From: Streptomyces pseudovenezuelae
GTDB taxonomy: Bacteria; Actinomycetota; Actinomycetes; Streptomycetales; Streptomycetaceae
DNA: 64,000 nt
Reading direction: 5' to 3'
Assembly (NCBI RefSeq): GCF_029892565.1
Contig: NZ_JARXVH010000020.1
Span: 62,001 to 126,000, forward strand
This document shows, piece by piece, positions 41,292-49,930 of the stretch; the first letter of the stretch is position 1; every line of letters begins with the position of its first letter. The translations under genes were made by a program, and so were the position numbers. The notes below the pieces were generated by a model. That model was given only the letters and a program-made list of their open reading frames with translations. It was not told where the DNA came from and did no database searches.

Positions 41292-42257
41292 ATGACAAGT
41301 TGCACCGATCGTTCCATGATGAGTACGGCCGACAGCACGACAAGCTTGAGTTCGCTGCGGCTGCCCGACGGGTTCACCGACGTCTTCACCAGCCGGCTCG
41401 TGGAGCTGAACGGGCTGCGGCTGCACGCGGTCACCGGCGGGGACGGCCCACCGCTGCTGCTGGTCGGCGGGTGGCCACAGACCTGGTACGCCTGGCGGGA
41501 AGTGATGCCCGCGCTCGCCCGCGAGCACACCGTCGTCGCCGTCGACTCGCGCGGGGCCGGGCTCTCCGACAAGCCCGACGACGGGTACGACGCCGGCACG
41601 CTGGCCGCCGATCTGGTCGCGCTGATGGCCGCGCTCGGGCACGACCGGTTCGACGTGGTCGGCCACGACATCGGCATGTGGACCGGATACGCCCTCGCAG
41701 CCGATCACCCCCAGCGGGTGGGACGGCTCGCCGTCGTCGACGCCATCATCCCCGGTCTCACACCGACCCCGTCGGTCTTCAGCCCGGCCGCGGTCAACCA
41801 GCGGCTCTGGCACTTCGGCTTCAACCGGCTCACCGACCTCAACGAGGAACTGGTCCGGGGGCGGGAGCGGCTCTTCTTCGGCTACCAGTTCGCCAAGAAG
41901 GCAGCCACCCCCGACGCGATCCCCGCGTACGCCGTCGACGTCTACGTCGATGCGATCGTCGCGGATCCTCGCGGGCTGCAGGCGAGCTTCGCGTACTACC
42001 GGGCGCTGGACGAGACGATCGCGCAGAACGAGCAGCGCAAGAAGACCCGGCTGACGCTGCCGGTCCTCGCCATCGGCGGCGCGCGGTACAGCGGCGCGAT
42101 GGTCGCCGAGACGATGCGGCTGGCGGCCGACGATGTCACCGGGGTGGTCCTCGACGATTGCGGCCACTACGTGGCCGAGGAGCAGCCGGCGCGCTTTACC
42201 GAGATCCTGGAGGACTTCCTCGGCGGCGAACCGGTAGCAGGCGTGCCGCACGGCTGA
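41292..42257 (+). CDS. Alpha/beta hydrolase, epoxide-hydrolase/haloalkane-dehalogenase-like
   Basis: This hydrolase of about 320 residues has GGWPQTWYAW (oxyanion region), DSRGAGLSDKP and a nucleophile elbow VVGHDIGMW with aspartate as nucleophile. It ends with the catalytic histidine in DDCGHYVAEEQP. Aspartate at the elbow marks the epoxide hydrolase / dehalogenase branch. The start is uncertain: ATG 41292 gives MTSCTDRSMM, while ATG 41316 or 41319 would follow operator O2 and may be leaderless. It is divergent from its likely TetR repressor. Confidence 0.88.
   Translation: MTSCTDRSMMSTADSTTSLSSLRLPDGFTDVFTSRLVELNGLRLHAVTGGDGPPLLLVGGWPQTWYAWREVMPALAREHTVVAVDSRGAGLSDKPDDGYDAGTLAADLVALMAALGHDRFDVVGHDIGMWTGYALAADHPQRVGRLAVVDAIIPGLTPTPSVFSPAAVNQRLWHFGFNRLTDLNEELVRGRERLFFGYQFAKKAATPDAIPAYAVDVYVDAIVADPRGLQASFAYYRALDETIAQNEQRKKTRLTLPVLAIGGARYSGAMVAETMRLAADDVTGVVLDDCGHYVAEEQPARFTEILEDFLGGEPVAGVPHG
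41300..41316. promoter_or_regulatory. TetR operator O2 at the hydrolase start
   Basis: TTGCACCGATCGTTCCA repeats the core of O1 with its centre 45 bp further on. It overlaps the first codons of the hydrolase (ATG at 41316 is one candidate start). Confidence 0.55.
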
Positions 42258-42377
42258 CACATTCGTGGCGGAGTTTCGCCAAGTCTGTCTTCCACCCCCG
42301 CTCATTCACATTGCGGCGCCTCCCGCGCGCCAAGAATCGACGGCGATGCGTATGCCGTCGATGGTGCGCGAGAAAGA

Positions 42378-42605
42378 ATGTCGATGTCCCCAGATGGCTG
42401 CCGCAGGGTCCCGGCCGCGATGATCGCGGCGTTGCTCTGCGTCGGCACCGCCCTGGCCGGGTCACCCCCGGCCAGGGCGGCGGCCGCCACCCCACCGGGA
42501 GGGGCGGCCAGCCGAGTCGCGTGGTCGCCTACTGTCTCATCCCGTGGACGCCGCTTCATCGCACGTTCTCTCCTGGGGAGGTTCAACCTGCAGGAGGGCG
42601 CCTGA
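42378..42605 (+). CDS. Short protein with signal-peptide-like start, possibly a truncated secreted protein
   Basis: This 75-residue frame begins MSMSPDGCRRVPAAMIAALL, continues hydrophobically and has the cleavage-like ARAAAA near residue 33. The rest (WSPTVSSRGRRFIARSLLGR) has no recognised fold. It looks like a signal sequence joined to unrelated sequence, so it may be a relic of a secreted protein rather than a working gene. The frame ends just before the TetR gene on the opposite strand. Confidence 0.3.
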   Translation: MSMSPDGCRRVPAAMIAALLCVGTALAGSPPARAAAATPPGGAASRVAWSPTVSSRGRRFIARSLLGRFNLQEGA

Positions 42606-42612
42606 CGCGTGA

Positions 42613-43341
42613 TCAGGCATGTGGCGCGCCACCGTCTGCCGCCAGGCGCGTGAGCCACTCACGCAGCAGATGCTGCTCGGCGTCGCTCAGGACATCGGCG
42701 CCGTGGGGGAGGGCGGCGCGCAGGGCGCGGGCCGCCGCGGGGGGACCGGACTCCGAGGCGGGGACCACCGGCTCGGCGCGCGTGACAGCCGCGACCATGG
42801 ACTCGCGCAGGATGGTCAACAGTGCCGGATTGCGGCGGTCCGCAGGGGTGGAGTGCCAGGTGGTGACCGCGCCCTGGCCGGTTGCCTGGATGATCTGGGC
42901 GGCCAGCTCCTCGTCGACCCGCAACCACCCCCCGGCCGCCAGCCGACGCACCCGCCCATGCAGGATCTCCAGGCCCGCGCGGTGTGCTGCGTCCGATCCC
43001 CGGCCCATGGCCCGGTTCATCGCCGCGAACAGCTCGGGGCGGGAGACCCCGAACTCGACCACCATGTCCCAGCCGCGGCGCAGCTCCTCCACCGGGTCCT
43101 GTGGGGCGGGGTCGAGCTGCGCGCGTTTTCTCTCCAGGAACTGTGAGTAGCCGTGCTCGGCGACGGCCTCAAGAAGCCCCTCCTTGTCGCCGAAGAGGCG
43201 GTAGATCGCCGGCGGCTGCATTCCGGCCGCGGCCGCGACCGCGCGGGTGCTGACCGCGTCGGGGCCGCCGTTCTCCAGCAGCTCGACGGCGGCCTCGACG
43301 ATGCGGCGCCGAGGGCTGTCGGTTGAGTCGCGCGTTGCCAT
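42613..43341 (-). CDS. TetR-family regulator
   Basis: This protein of about 242 residues has the N-terminal helix-turn-helix RRRIVEAAVELLENGGPDAV followed by STRAVAAAAGMQPPAIYRLF and GDKEGLLEAV. The ligand domain includes WDMVVEFGVSRPELFAAMNR (about 85). ATG 43341 is favoured over the in-frame ATG at 43371, since the region between them carries palindromic repeats expected of an operator. It is divergent from the NmrA-like oxidoreductase, the probable regulated gene. Confidence 0.9.
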   Translation of the reverse strand: MATRDSTDSPRRRIVEAAVELLENGGPDAVSTRAVAAAAGMQPPAIYRLFGDKEGLLEAVAEHGYSQFLERKRAQLDPAPQDPVEELRRGWDMVVEFGVSRPELFAAMNRAMGRGSDAAHRAGLEILHGRVRRLAAGGWLRVDEELAAQIIQATGQGAVTTWHSTPADRRNPALLTILRESMVAAVTRAEPVVPASESGPPAAARALRAALPHGADVLSDAEQHLLREWLTRLAADGGAPHA

Positions 43342-43344
43342 GTA

Positions 43345-43412
43345 CCGATGGTACCGAGAATCTGTTTCCATCGGAATTTCCAGTGTTACCGTTTCTGTGA
43401 TTCCATCGGAAG
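43345..43412. promoter_or_regulatory. TetR operator repeats in divergent promoter
   Basis: CCGATGG (43345-43351) and CCATCGG (43368-43374) form an inverted pair. The longer unit TTCCATCGGAA occurs at 43366-43376 and again at 43401-43411, 35 bp apart, and TTCC/GGAA gives each an inner dyad. The last copy is 20 nt before the oxidoreductase start. Confidence 0.55.
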
Positions 43413-43430
43413 CAGTTCACGGAGAACCCA

Positions 43431-44291
43431 ATGATCATCGTTACCGGAGCCACCGGAAAGCTCGGCCGCCGCACCGTCGAGCGCCTCCTGGAGCGCGTCC
43501 CCGCCGACCGCGTCGGCATCAGCGTCCGCGACCCCCGCAAGGCCCAGGACCTCGCCGACCGCGGCGTCCGCGTCCGGCAGGGCAACTTCGACGACCCCAC
43601 CTCGCTCGTGCACTCCTTCGAGGGCGCCGAGCAACTGCTCCTCATCTCCCTCGACCGCATAGGCCAGGAATGCGTCAGCGGCCACCGCGCCGCCATCGAC
43701 GCCGCCGTGCGGGCCGGCGTCGGCCGCATCCTCTACACCAGCCAGATGGGCGCCGCTCACGACGCCCGCTTCCAGGCATGCCGGGACCACGCCCGGACCG
43801 AGGACCTGCTGCACGCCACCGGCCTGCCCTGGACCGCGTTGCGCAACGGCTTCTACACCTCCAGCGCCCTGCAGTTCCTGGAGTCCTCCCGCCACACCGG
43901 CGACATCGCCCTCCCCGCCGACGGCCCCGTCGCCTGGACCGGCCACGACGACCTCGCCGAGGCAACTGCGGTGATCCTTGCCGAGGAGGCCCGCTTCGAG
44001 GGGCCCACTCCGCCGCTCACAGGCCAGGCGGCGCTCGACTTCGACACCATCGCCGAGATCGCGTCCGAGACCACCGGACGGCCCTTCACCCGCACCGTCG
44101 TCCCCGACGACGTCTTCCGAGAGCAGGCCCTGGCGCACGGCGCCCCGGCCTCGATCGCCGACCTGATGCTGAGCATCTTCGCCGCGGCGCGGAATGGCGA
44201 GTTCACCGCTGTCGACTCGACGCTGGCCGAGCTGATCGGGCGAAAGCCCGCCACCTTCCGTACCCAACTGGAGCCTGCCTGGGCCGAATAG
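43431..44291 (+). CDS. NmrA-like NAD(P)-binding oxidoreductase
   Basis: This 286-residue atypical short-chain dehydrogenase begins with the nucleotide motif MIIVTGATGKLGRRTVERLL. It has RDPRKAQDLADRGVRVRQGN (about 34-53) and YTSQMGAAHDARF in place of a YxxxK active site. It resembles NADPH-quinone reductase QOR2 and NmrA sensors. It may reduce quinones or act as a redox sensor; no substrate is evident. Start ATG 43431. It is the likely target of the adjacent TetR regulator. Confidence 0.9.
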   Translation: MIIVTGATGKLGRRTVERLLERVPADRVGISVRDPRKAQDLADRGVRVRQGNFDDPTSLVHSFEGAEQLLLISLDRIGQECVSGHRAAIDAAVRAGVGRILYTSQMGAAHDARFQACRDHARTEDLLHATGLPWTALRNGFYTSSALQFLESSRHTGDIALPADGPVAWTGHDDLAEATAVILAEEARFEGPTPPLTGQAALDFDTIAEIASETTGRPFTRTVVPDDVFREQALAHGAPASIADLMLSIFAAARNGEFTAVDSTLAELIGRKPATFRTQLEPAWAE

Positions 44292-44529
44292 ATCCAGTGG
44301 GGCACGCAGACAGCCCGGCCTGACTCGCCGCCCACAAAGGCTCCTCCTCAGTCGCCCGAAGACGTCGATCACCAGATCGGCGGCCTCGGGCGCAAGCCCA
44401 GGCTCCGCATCAGATCCCGCACCATCCCAGAGGCTTCCCGCGCTCCATCCCCATACCCGGCTGACCATCCACGGCAGAGGGCTCCTCGTCGACCGGGTCC
44501 GCGCCGGCAGGCCCATCGCCCACGTCGCT

Positions 44530-44767
44530 GCTCGCTGCGGGCCGCCATCGAGGCAACCTCAGCGAGTTCGTGAACGGCCACGGCATGCGCCGGTGCCGCT
44601 ACCGAAGTGAAGAGAAGGCCCCCGTCCAGTACGTCCTGACCGCCATCGCGGTCAACCTCGAACGCATCAGCACCCACCTGCCGCCGGCACCCGCTCGGCA
44701 GCCCCGCAACCCGACCGCCCTCCAGGACTTCCTCGCCTGGCAGCACATTCCCCGGCCCCGGTCCTGA
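44530..44767 (+). pseudogene. IS1182-type transposase C-terminal fragment
   Basis: The frame reads NLSEFVNGHGMRRCRYRSEE, then VQYVLTAIAVNLERIS and ends ALQDFLAWQHIPRPRS. These are the last about 75 residues of an IS1182-family transposase (GHGMRRCRYRG...HVLTAIAVNIERLS). Upstream sequence continues in another frame and is soon lost. Confidence 0.75.
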
Positions 44768-44805
44768 CGGGTCGCCACCCACCCCGCAGGCTGAGGTGAT
44801 CGTTC

Positions 44806-44829
44806 TCAAGGCGGTGCTCACCGCCTTGA
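44806..44829. terminator. Perfect 11-bp stem-loop
   Basis: TCAAGGCGGTG and CACCGCCTTGA pair with a 2-nt centre, 39 nt after the IS1182 fragment. It may be a terminator or a remnant of the insertion sequence end. Confidence 0.5.
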
Positions 44830-45067
44830 ACCAGACCCCGCCGAAGCCGGGCCCCACGAGCGGACCAACCCGCCCATGACCGCAATGAGCATTGTGCATC
44901 TTGAAAACGGCAGGTCATCGGGGCTGGTGTCGGTGGGTGGTCGTCTCCTTGGCTGGTCGCGGGCGGGTGCCTGTGGTGAAGCTCGTCTGTCAGGCCGATG
45001 AGTAAGGCCGCCACGCCAGGTCTACATGCAGTGAAACCAGTCTGGAGGAAGACCACAGGAGGTCGAA

Positions 45068-45640
45068 GTGTCTAGATCAGTGCTCGACATGTCGGTGTCA
45101 GTCGACGGGTACGTCGCCGACACCGACGATTTCCTCGGCGGCGACGACGGCGAGCGGCTGCATAAGTGGGCCGACGCTGACGGGGAGTCCGGCCAGCCGT
45201 CCGGGCCGGCTGCGCAATTCCAGGACGAATGGAATGCGGCCGGTGCGGTGCTCGCGGGACGGCGGACTGCCGAGCTCATGGATCACTGGGGTGGTGATCA
45301 CGGCGGTCTCCCGATCTTTGTGCCCAGCCACCGCCCGCCCGGCCCGGCCGCCCGCTGGGGCTATCCACTGGTGACGTACGTGAACGATGGGATCGAGAGC
45401 GCGATGGCACAGGCCAAGGCCGCAGCCGGAGGCAAAGACGTGCAGGTGCGTGGCGCGTACACGGCGCAGCGGGCGCTCGAGGCCGGGGTGCTGGATGAGG
45501 TGCAGATCCATCAGATACCGGTCCTTCTCGGGCGTGGCCATCGGCTGTTCGACGTGTTGCCGTCAGAGATCGAGTTGGAGATCGTCCGGGTGATCGACAC
45601 GCCGCAGGCCAGCCACATCCGCTACCGCGTCCGTCGCTGA
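45068..45640 (+). CDS. RibD C-terminal / dihydrofolate-reductase-type protein
   Basis: This 190-residue protein has the DHFR-like fold: SRSVLDMSVSVDGYVADTDD at the start, AGAVLAGRRTAELMDHWGGD (about 58-77) and GGKDVQVRGAYTAQRALEAG (about 117). It ends DEVQIHQIPVLLGRGHRLFD. Members of this branch (YyaP/YwjB type) are NADPH-dependent reductases of unknown substrate. Start GTG 45068 with AGGAGG about 6 nt upstream. It is flanked on both sides by insertion-sequence fragments, so it may have arrived or been stranded by them. Confidence 0.88.
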   Translation: MSRSVLDMSVSVDGYVADTDDFLGGDDGERLHKWADADGESGQPSGPAAQFQDEWNAAGAVLAGRRTAELMDHWGGDHGGLPIFVPSHRPPGPAARWGYPLVTYVNDGIESAMAQAKAAAGGKDVQVRGAYTAQRALEAGVLDEVQIHQIPVLLGRGHRLFDVLPSEIELEIVRVIDTPQASHIRYRVRR

Positions 45641-45641
45641 C

Positions 45642-45863
45642 CCTGTGGTGATCACCGGCTATAAGGCCGCCCGGAACCGGCCCCTGACCCGCGGTCAGAA
45701 GCTGTCCAACACGGCACTGGCGGCCGTTCGGGCACCCGTCGAGCACGGCTTCGCCCACCTCAAGAACTGGCGCATCCGCGGCAAGGTACGCACCGCCCCC
45801 TCCTGGGCGACCGCCCTGGTCCGGGCCCTGCTGGTCCTCACGAACCGCGAAGTCGCCCGATGA
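45642..45863 (+). pseudogene. Transposase C-terminal fragment (DDE, IS5-related)
   Basis: The frame gives GYKAARNRPLTRGQKLSNTA, then VRAPVEHGFAHLKNWRIRGK and ALVRALLVLTNREVAR. These are the last 70 residues of a DDE superfamily transposase, with the final catalytic glutamate in VEHGFAHLKNWR. It begins 2 nt after the reductase stop, so the reductase lies directly against the insertion relic. Confidence 0.75.
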
Positions 45864-46042
45864 CCGACGATCTTCACCAAAGTCACCTGCCAGCGACCAG
45901 CACGAGCATCCCTATGCCCCCGCACACCAGCCCCGTGACCAGCAACTTCAGCTTGCACACCTCTCAATGGGGGGCACCGTCGTTTCAGCCCAATGCCAAG
46001 GCCCCAACGTTCGAATCCGGCCGGGCAAACGCTCACCCGAAC

Positions 46043-46915
46043 TCAGGGGCGGCTCGCCGCCGCGTCGATGTACGTCTTGGTGACCTCGGTGATGAAGTCG
46101 CGGGTGCCGGCGGTGTCGAGCGCCTGGGCCTGGAGGTGGTCGTGCAGCACGCTGTAGTGCCCTACGTCGGAGTGTTTCTCCAGGTAGAGGTCGCTGGTGA
46201 ACCGTTCCAGGTACACCACTGCGCCGGGGGTGTCGGCGAACTTCAGGATGGAGAACTGTCCTGTCAGACCCGGGTGGGCGCCCGCGGTGTAGGGGACGAT
46301 CTGCACGGTGATGTGCGGCTCGGCGCCGAGGGCGTTGAGGTGTTCCAGTTGCTCACGCATGATGTCGGGACTGCCGACGACGCGGCGCAGTACCGATTCG
46401 TCCAGGACGACCCACAGGCGCAGTGGGGAGGCAGGGTTGTAGATCCGGTGCTGGCGGCGCAGCCGCACCTTGAGGCGTGTGGCGGCCTGTTCGGCAGTGA
46501 GCTGGGGGATCGTTTCCTCGATGACCGCGTGGGCGTAGGCGGGAGTCTGCAGCAGAGCGGGGATCACCATGGGCTCGTAGGTGTGGAGGGAGGCGGCGTC
46601 CGTCTCCAGGGCGATATACACGCTCTGGGGGACGTCGCCGTAGACGTGCCACCAGCCCTGCTGCCCGGATTCCCTGGCCATCTGCATCAGAGTGTCGATG
46701 ACCTGCTGGTCCGTCACTCCGTACAGCGCGCACAGGTCGCGCACGTCACGGGGGCTGATGGCGCGGTTGCCGTTCTCCAGGTGACTGATCTTCGGTTGGG
46801 AGACCATCAGCCGCTTGGCCACTGCCGTGCTCTTCAGCCCGCTGTCCAGGCGAAGCCGGCGGAGCTCGGCTCCCAGGCGGCGCCTTCTGACGGTGGGGTT
46901 GCTGTTCGCCGCCAC
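46043..46915 (-). CDS. XRE-family regulator with DUF5753 domain
   Basis: This 290-residue protein has an N-terminal Cro/C1 helix-turn-helix (about 10-65: LGAELRRLRLDSGLKSTAVA, then SQPKISHLENGNRAISPRDV). A DUF5753 domain follows (about 100-285), with ALETDAASLHTYEPMVIPAL and LLQTPAYAHAVIEETIPQ. This pairing is very common in Streptomyces, often with a small DUF397 protein next to it; none was recognised here. The role is probably developmental or antibiotic-linked transcription control, known only for a few homologues. Confidence 0.93.
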   Translation of the reverse strand: MAANSNPTVRRRRLGAELRRLRLDSGLKSTAVAKRLMVSQPKISHLENGNRAISPRDVRDLCALYGVTDQQVIDTLMQMARESGQQGWWHVYGDVPQSVYIALETDAASLHTYEPMVIPALLQTPAYAHAVIEETIPQLTAEQAATRLKVRLRRQHRIYNPASPLRLWVVLDESVLRRVVGSPDIMREQLEHLNALGAEPHITVQIVPYTAGAHPGLTGQFSILKFADTPGAVVYLERFTSDLYLEKHSDVGHYSVLHDHLQAQALDTAGTRDFITEVTKTYIDAAASRP

Positions 46916-47043
46916 GAGCGGGGTACCTCCGGCTCCAAGTCATTGCTTGGTCCGCAGATTGCCATGGAGCACGGGCTGTTGGCCGCGTGCCATGCCTCGT
47001 GTTCGCGGGGCAGCCAAAACGGACTGTGACTTTGTAATGTGCC

Positions 47044-47948
47044 TCACGGCAGGACCGCCAGGCGTGATCGCCAACCTCGACTTTCAAGATCCACGACAGC
47101 GTCAGGCACTAACCGGATCTGGGAGGTGAGGTGGCAGGTGGGGCAGGCCTTGGGGCTGCGGGGGCCGTAGCGGTGGATGGGGGTGGCACAGAGCATGCAC
47201 GGCCCGATTTCCCAGGGCGGGCACTTCGTGTCGGCGGCGACTGTCAGGCGCTCGCGCGGGGTGAGGTGCAAAGCGATGGGCCTACTGGGCTGGAGCAGGG
47301 TGTGGTCGGGGGCGTGGTCGAAGGTGTGCAGACCGGTCGTGGAGCTCAGGTCCCGGTGTGGGCGTGGGCCGCGGGCGTGGGGGCCTTCTTCTCCGTAGCG
47401 ACAGGAACTGTCGAGTTCCCGTTCGGTGCAGGTGACCGGCTCGTTGTCGGGCGTGCCGGACTCGGGCGGGACATTGGTTTCGCCGGTGATCTCGCGCCAG
47501 CGCCGGACGTCACGGGCCAGGGCCCACAAGTAGGAGGCGCGCCGGGAATGGTGCCGGTTGCGGGAGCGTACCGGCAGGTGTTCCCCGTCGGCGCTGGTGA
47601 CGATGAGTTCGTCCAGCGGCGTGGCGCGTTCCTGGGGCAGGCACAGGGCGGGCAGGAACCAGCCGCTGTGCCACTTCGCGCTGGCGCTGCCGGTCTCAGG
47701 GCAGGGACGCTCGCTGCTGGGAGTGCATTTCCAGATCTGCAGGTGCCGGACCCGCCGCGGATGATGAGAGTGAGTGGGGTGACCATGCGCTGCCAGGGCA
47801 CGTCGTCGACGCGGGTCCAGGGGGCACGGTCTATCAGGGCGGACGTGTCATCCGCTGTGACCCACAGGGGCGCGATGTTGCGTTCGCGGGCTTTGGCGGA
47901 GCGCCTGCGTACGGTGTTGGCGGTAATGGGGGAGTACTGGGCCTCCAA
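47044..47948 (-). pseudogene. CoiA-like (competence/nuclease family) gene, frameshifted
   Basis: Read leftward, one frame gives EAQYSPITANTVRRRSAKAR, then RAPWTRVDDVPWQRMVTPLT and LIIRGG. Near 47750 the coding shifts frame and continues as SSERPCPETGSASAKWHSGW, LWALARDVRRWREITGETNV, CTERELDSSCRYGEEGP, and ends with a zinc-ribbon-like CMLCATPIHRYG...ACPTC. The two parts form one protein resembling Streptomyces CoiA-like proteins on mobile elements. The N-terminal end before EAQYS is missing. The frameshift makes it non-functional unless recoded. Confidence 0.6.
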
Positions 47949-47996
47949 CCCGATGCGTGCGGAGTAATCGTCAATATCTGTGGATGAGTTCTGACT

Positions 47997-48290
47997 TCAG
48001 CTTCGCGTTGGGGTGAGCCTGGCGAGTCCTTCGATGCCTGCGAGTCGGTCTTGGAGGGCGGGGTCCGGCCCCGGGACGGTGACCAGGAGGAGCACCGGCA
48101 GGTCGGGGTACTGCTCGTCGCAGAGGTCGTTGTCGCCGTCGTCGCAGGGTATGGCGTTCGGCTGGACCTGGAGGCGAGTGGCGTTGTTGAGGGTGGCGAG
48201 CAGGTAGGTGCCCAGGTAGTGGCTGTCCGGTTCGACGAAGACTGTGCCAGCGGCGGCAGCGCACCCATCGACCGCTCCGCCCCCCTTTCG
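47997..48290 (-). pseudogene. Unrecognised protein fragment next to CoiA-like relic
   Basis: Read leftward, about 95 residues give AGTVFVEPDSHYLGTYLLAT, then LQVQPNAIPCDDGDNDLCDE, YPDLPVLLLVTVPGPD and LAGIEGLARLTPTRS with a stop at 47997. Codon use is typical for a real gene, but no start is present and the 5' side is lost in other frames. The family is not recognised. Its position just upstream of the CoiA-like gene suggests both came from the same integrated element. Confidence 0.45.
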
Positions 48291-48372
48291 TCACAGGGTG
48301 GTCGCCGCCGCGACCGTCAACCGCCAACGAGCGGGGAACGGTGGCCGGTTGTCGCATGCCTGAGGCAGTCGG

Positions 48373-48846
48373 TCAGATGCCCATGGAAGCCAGCTCGATC
48401 GCCGTTCGGTAGTTCACCGCCGCGGTCACCACGCAGGCGCGGTAGGTCCGGTTGTCCTTCACGACGAGGAAGTAGTCCTTGAGGTTCTTCCAGTAGCTGA
48501 GCAGATAGCCGACACCGGGCAGGAAACCGGGCGGCCGGGGCACCAACGCGAATGCCTCGGAGCATTGGAGGATCTGGCCGGTCGCCTGGGAGAGGACATC
48601 GGCGACATCCGAGTTCATCTCCCACCCGGCGGCCAGGTCCGCGTTCCAGATGGAGGCGGCCACCTCACGCAGGTGCGCCTCCTCCTCCGGCGAGTAGCTG
48701 CTCTGGCCGAACGTACGCCCCTCCCCCTGGGGCACCGCAGCCCCGACCGGACCAGTGGCCGCCGAGGCCGCCGTGCCCGAGACGCTCAGCAGGAGCGCGG
48801 CCGTCATAGCCACCGCGACCGTGTACGTGACCCGTCTGCCGCTCAT
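48373..48846 (-). CDS. Secreted protein of unknown function
   Basis: This 157-residue protein has a clear signal peptide (MSGRRVTYTVAVAMTAALLL, then SVSGTAASA with a probable AxA cleavage near 29). A mature part of about 125 residues includes SYSPEEEAHLREVAASIWNA, SQATGQILQCSEAF and YWKNLKDYFLVVKDNRTYRA. Two cysteines in the mature part (QCSEAF and RACVVT) could form a disulfide. ATG 48846 has GAGGGGA about 9 nt upstream; the longer upstream frame has no support. No domain family was recognised. Confidence 0.7.
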   Translation of the reverse strand: MSGRRVTYTVAVAMTAALLLSVSGTAASAATGPVGAAVPQGEGRTFGQSSYSPEEEAHLREVAASIWNADLAAGWEMNSDVADVLSQATGQILQCSEAFALVPRPPGFLPGVGYLLSYWKNLKDYFLVVKDNRTYRACVVTAAVNYRTAIELASMGI

Positions 48847-49243
48847 GATGATCAGTCCCCTCTGCGGACATGCCCGCGCTTGCCGCGCGGACATGTTGAC
48901 GCTGTCACGTGCCGCACGTAGGGACAACGGCGACGATCTGCCAACTGCCGCTTGGTGGAACCCTGTTGAGGATCCGGCGAACGTATCGACGACCGGGGCC
49001 GGCTCCGTACGTCCGGCACCCCGTGGCCAGGATCGCGAGAGTCCGTCCGCGGTGCCCTTCACGGGCCGGCCCCGCGAGGGGCTCCCGAGGTCGCGGTCCC
49101 CGTCGGCCGCTGTCAGCGGTGCGACCACGAGGGGCCGCAGAGGCACGTCATCGGCGTTGCCCGCACCACTGCCGCGGCGTCCACCCCGTACTTCGAGTTG
49201 GGGCCTTACGGATCGAGCCGGGGTACTCGGTCCACCGCGTCAT
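48847..49243. other. Intergenic stretch without recognised gene
   Basis: About 400 nt between the secreted protein and the leftward membrane protein. Frames on both strands give arginine/proline-rich products only. CGCGGACATG near 48890 and TGCGGACATG near 48857 form a direct repeat in the presumed promoter of the secreted protein gene. Confidence 0.4.
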
Positions 49244-49813
49244 CTACTGCTTCGCTGCTGCGGGGCTGGCGCCACGGTAGAGGCGTACGGCGGAGATGAG
49301 GAAGAAGACGCCGCCGAGGGTGGCGTACCCGGCGAGATGTCCCAGGGTGGGGTCGGACTTGGAGGCGCTCGCGAGGAACGAGGCGCCGGCCAGGACCGAG
49401 ATGCCGCCGCTGAGGATCATGGCCCACTGGCCGCCCATCGACCGGCGCAGGAGGGCCACGACGAGTTGGACCAGGCCCGAGACGATGGCCCAGGTTCCCC
49501 AGACGCGAAGGACGTCGGCTGTACCGGAGGTGCCGGCGACAGCCAGGCCGATCGCGGCGGCAGTGCTGATGGCCATGTTGGCGTAGAGACCCATGGCCGA
49601 GCGGGTGGCCCGTGAGGACCTGGCGTCGACGACGGCCGCGGCAACGTCGAACGCGGGGTAGAGGAAGAGCAGGACCTTCACCCCGATGGTGAGGTCGGAA
49701 CCGAAGACCAGGAGGAGTGCCGCCCAAACGACGGCGAAAAGGAAGCGGACCATGTACAACTGGCGCAGGGCGGGCGCCGAAGCGTCCTGGTGGGAAGTGG
49801 CTGTGAGGGTCAC
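49244..49813 (-). CDS. DUF308-like membrane protein
   Basis: This 189-residue protein has six hydrophobic segments, among them RFLFAVVWAALLLVFG (about 22), VKVLLFLYPAFDVAAAVVDA (about 45) and ISTAAAIGLAVAGTSG (about 82). An evenly spaced repeat architecture like HdeD/DUF308 proteins is present. GTG 49813 is preferred because GGAG lies about 9 nt upstream and the longer frame begins with a proline-rich leader. It lies about 120 nt after the exported hydrolase on the same strand, possibly in one transcript controlled by the divergent two-component system. Confidence 0.75.
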   Translation of the reverse strand: MTLTATSHQDASAPALRQLYMVRFLFAVVWAALLLVFGSDLTIGVKVLLFLYPAFDVAAAVVDARSSRATRSAMGLYANMAISTAAAIGLAVAGTSGTADVLRVWGTWAIVSGLVQLVVALLRRSMGGQWAMILSGGISVLAGASFLASASKSDPTLGHLAGYATLGGVFFLISAVRLYRGASPAAAKQ

Positions 49814-49930
49814 GGTGGGTTCTCCGTACGGTTGCTGTGTCGGGCCGGGGATTGCGAGGAGGGAAGGCAACGGCGGGCGAGGGCCTGGCCCGGGCGTGTG
49901 CTCGCCCGGACCGGGAGGTTCGTGCGCCGG

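Noticed and set aside
48909..49280. 123-residue plus-strand frame in the gap before the DUF308-like gene
   Set aside because: Arginine/proline-rich product with no ribosome site or domain; typical random frame in high-GC DNA.
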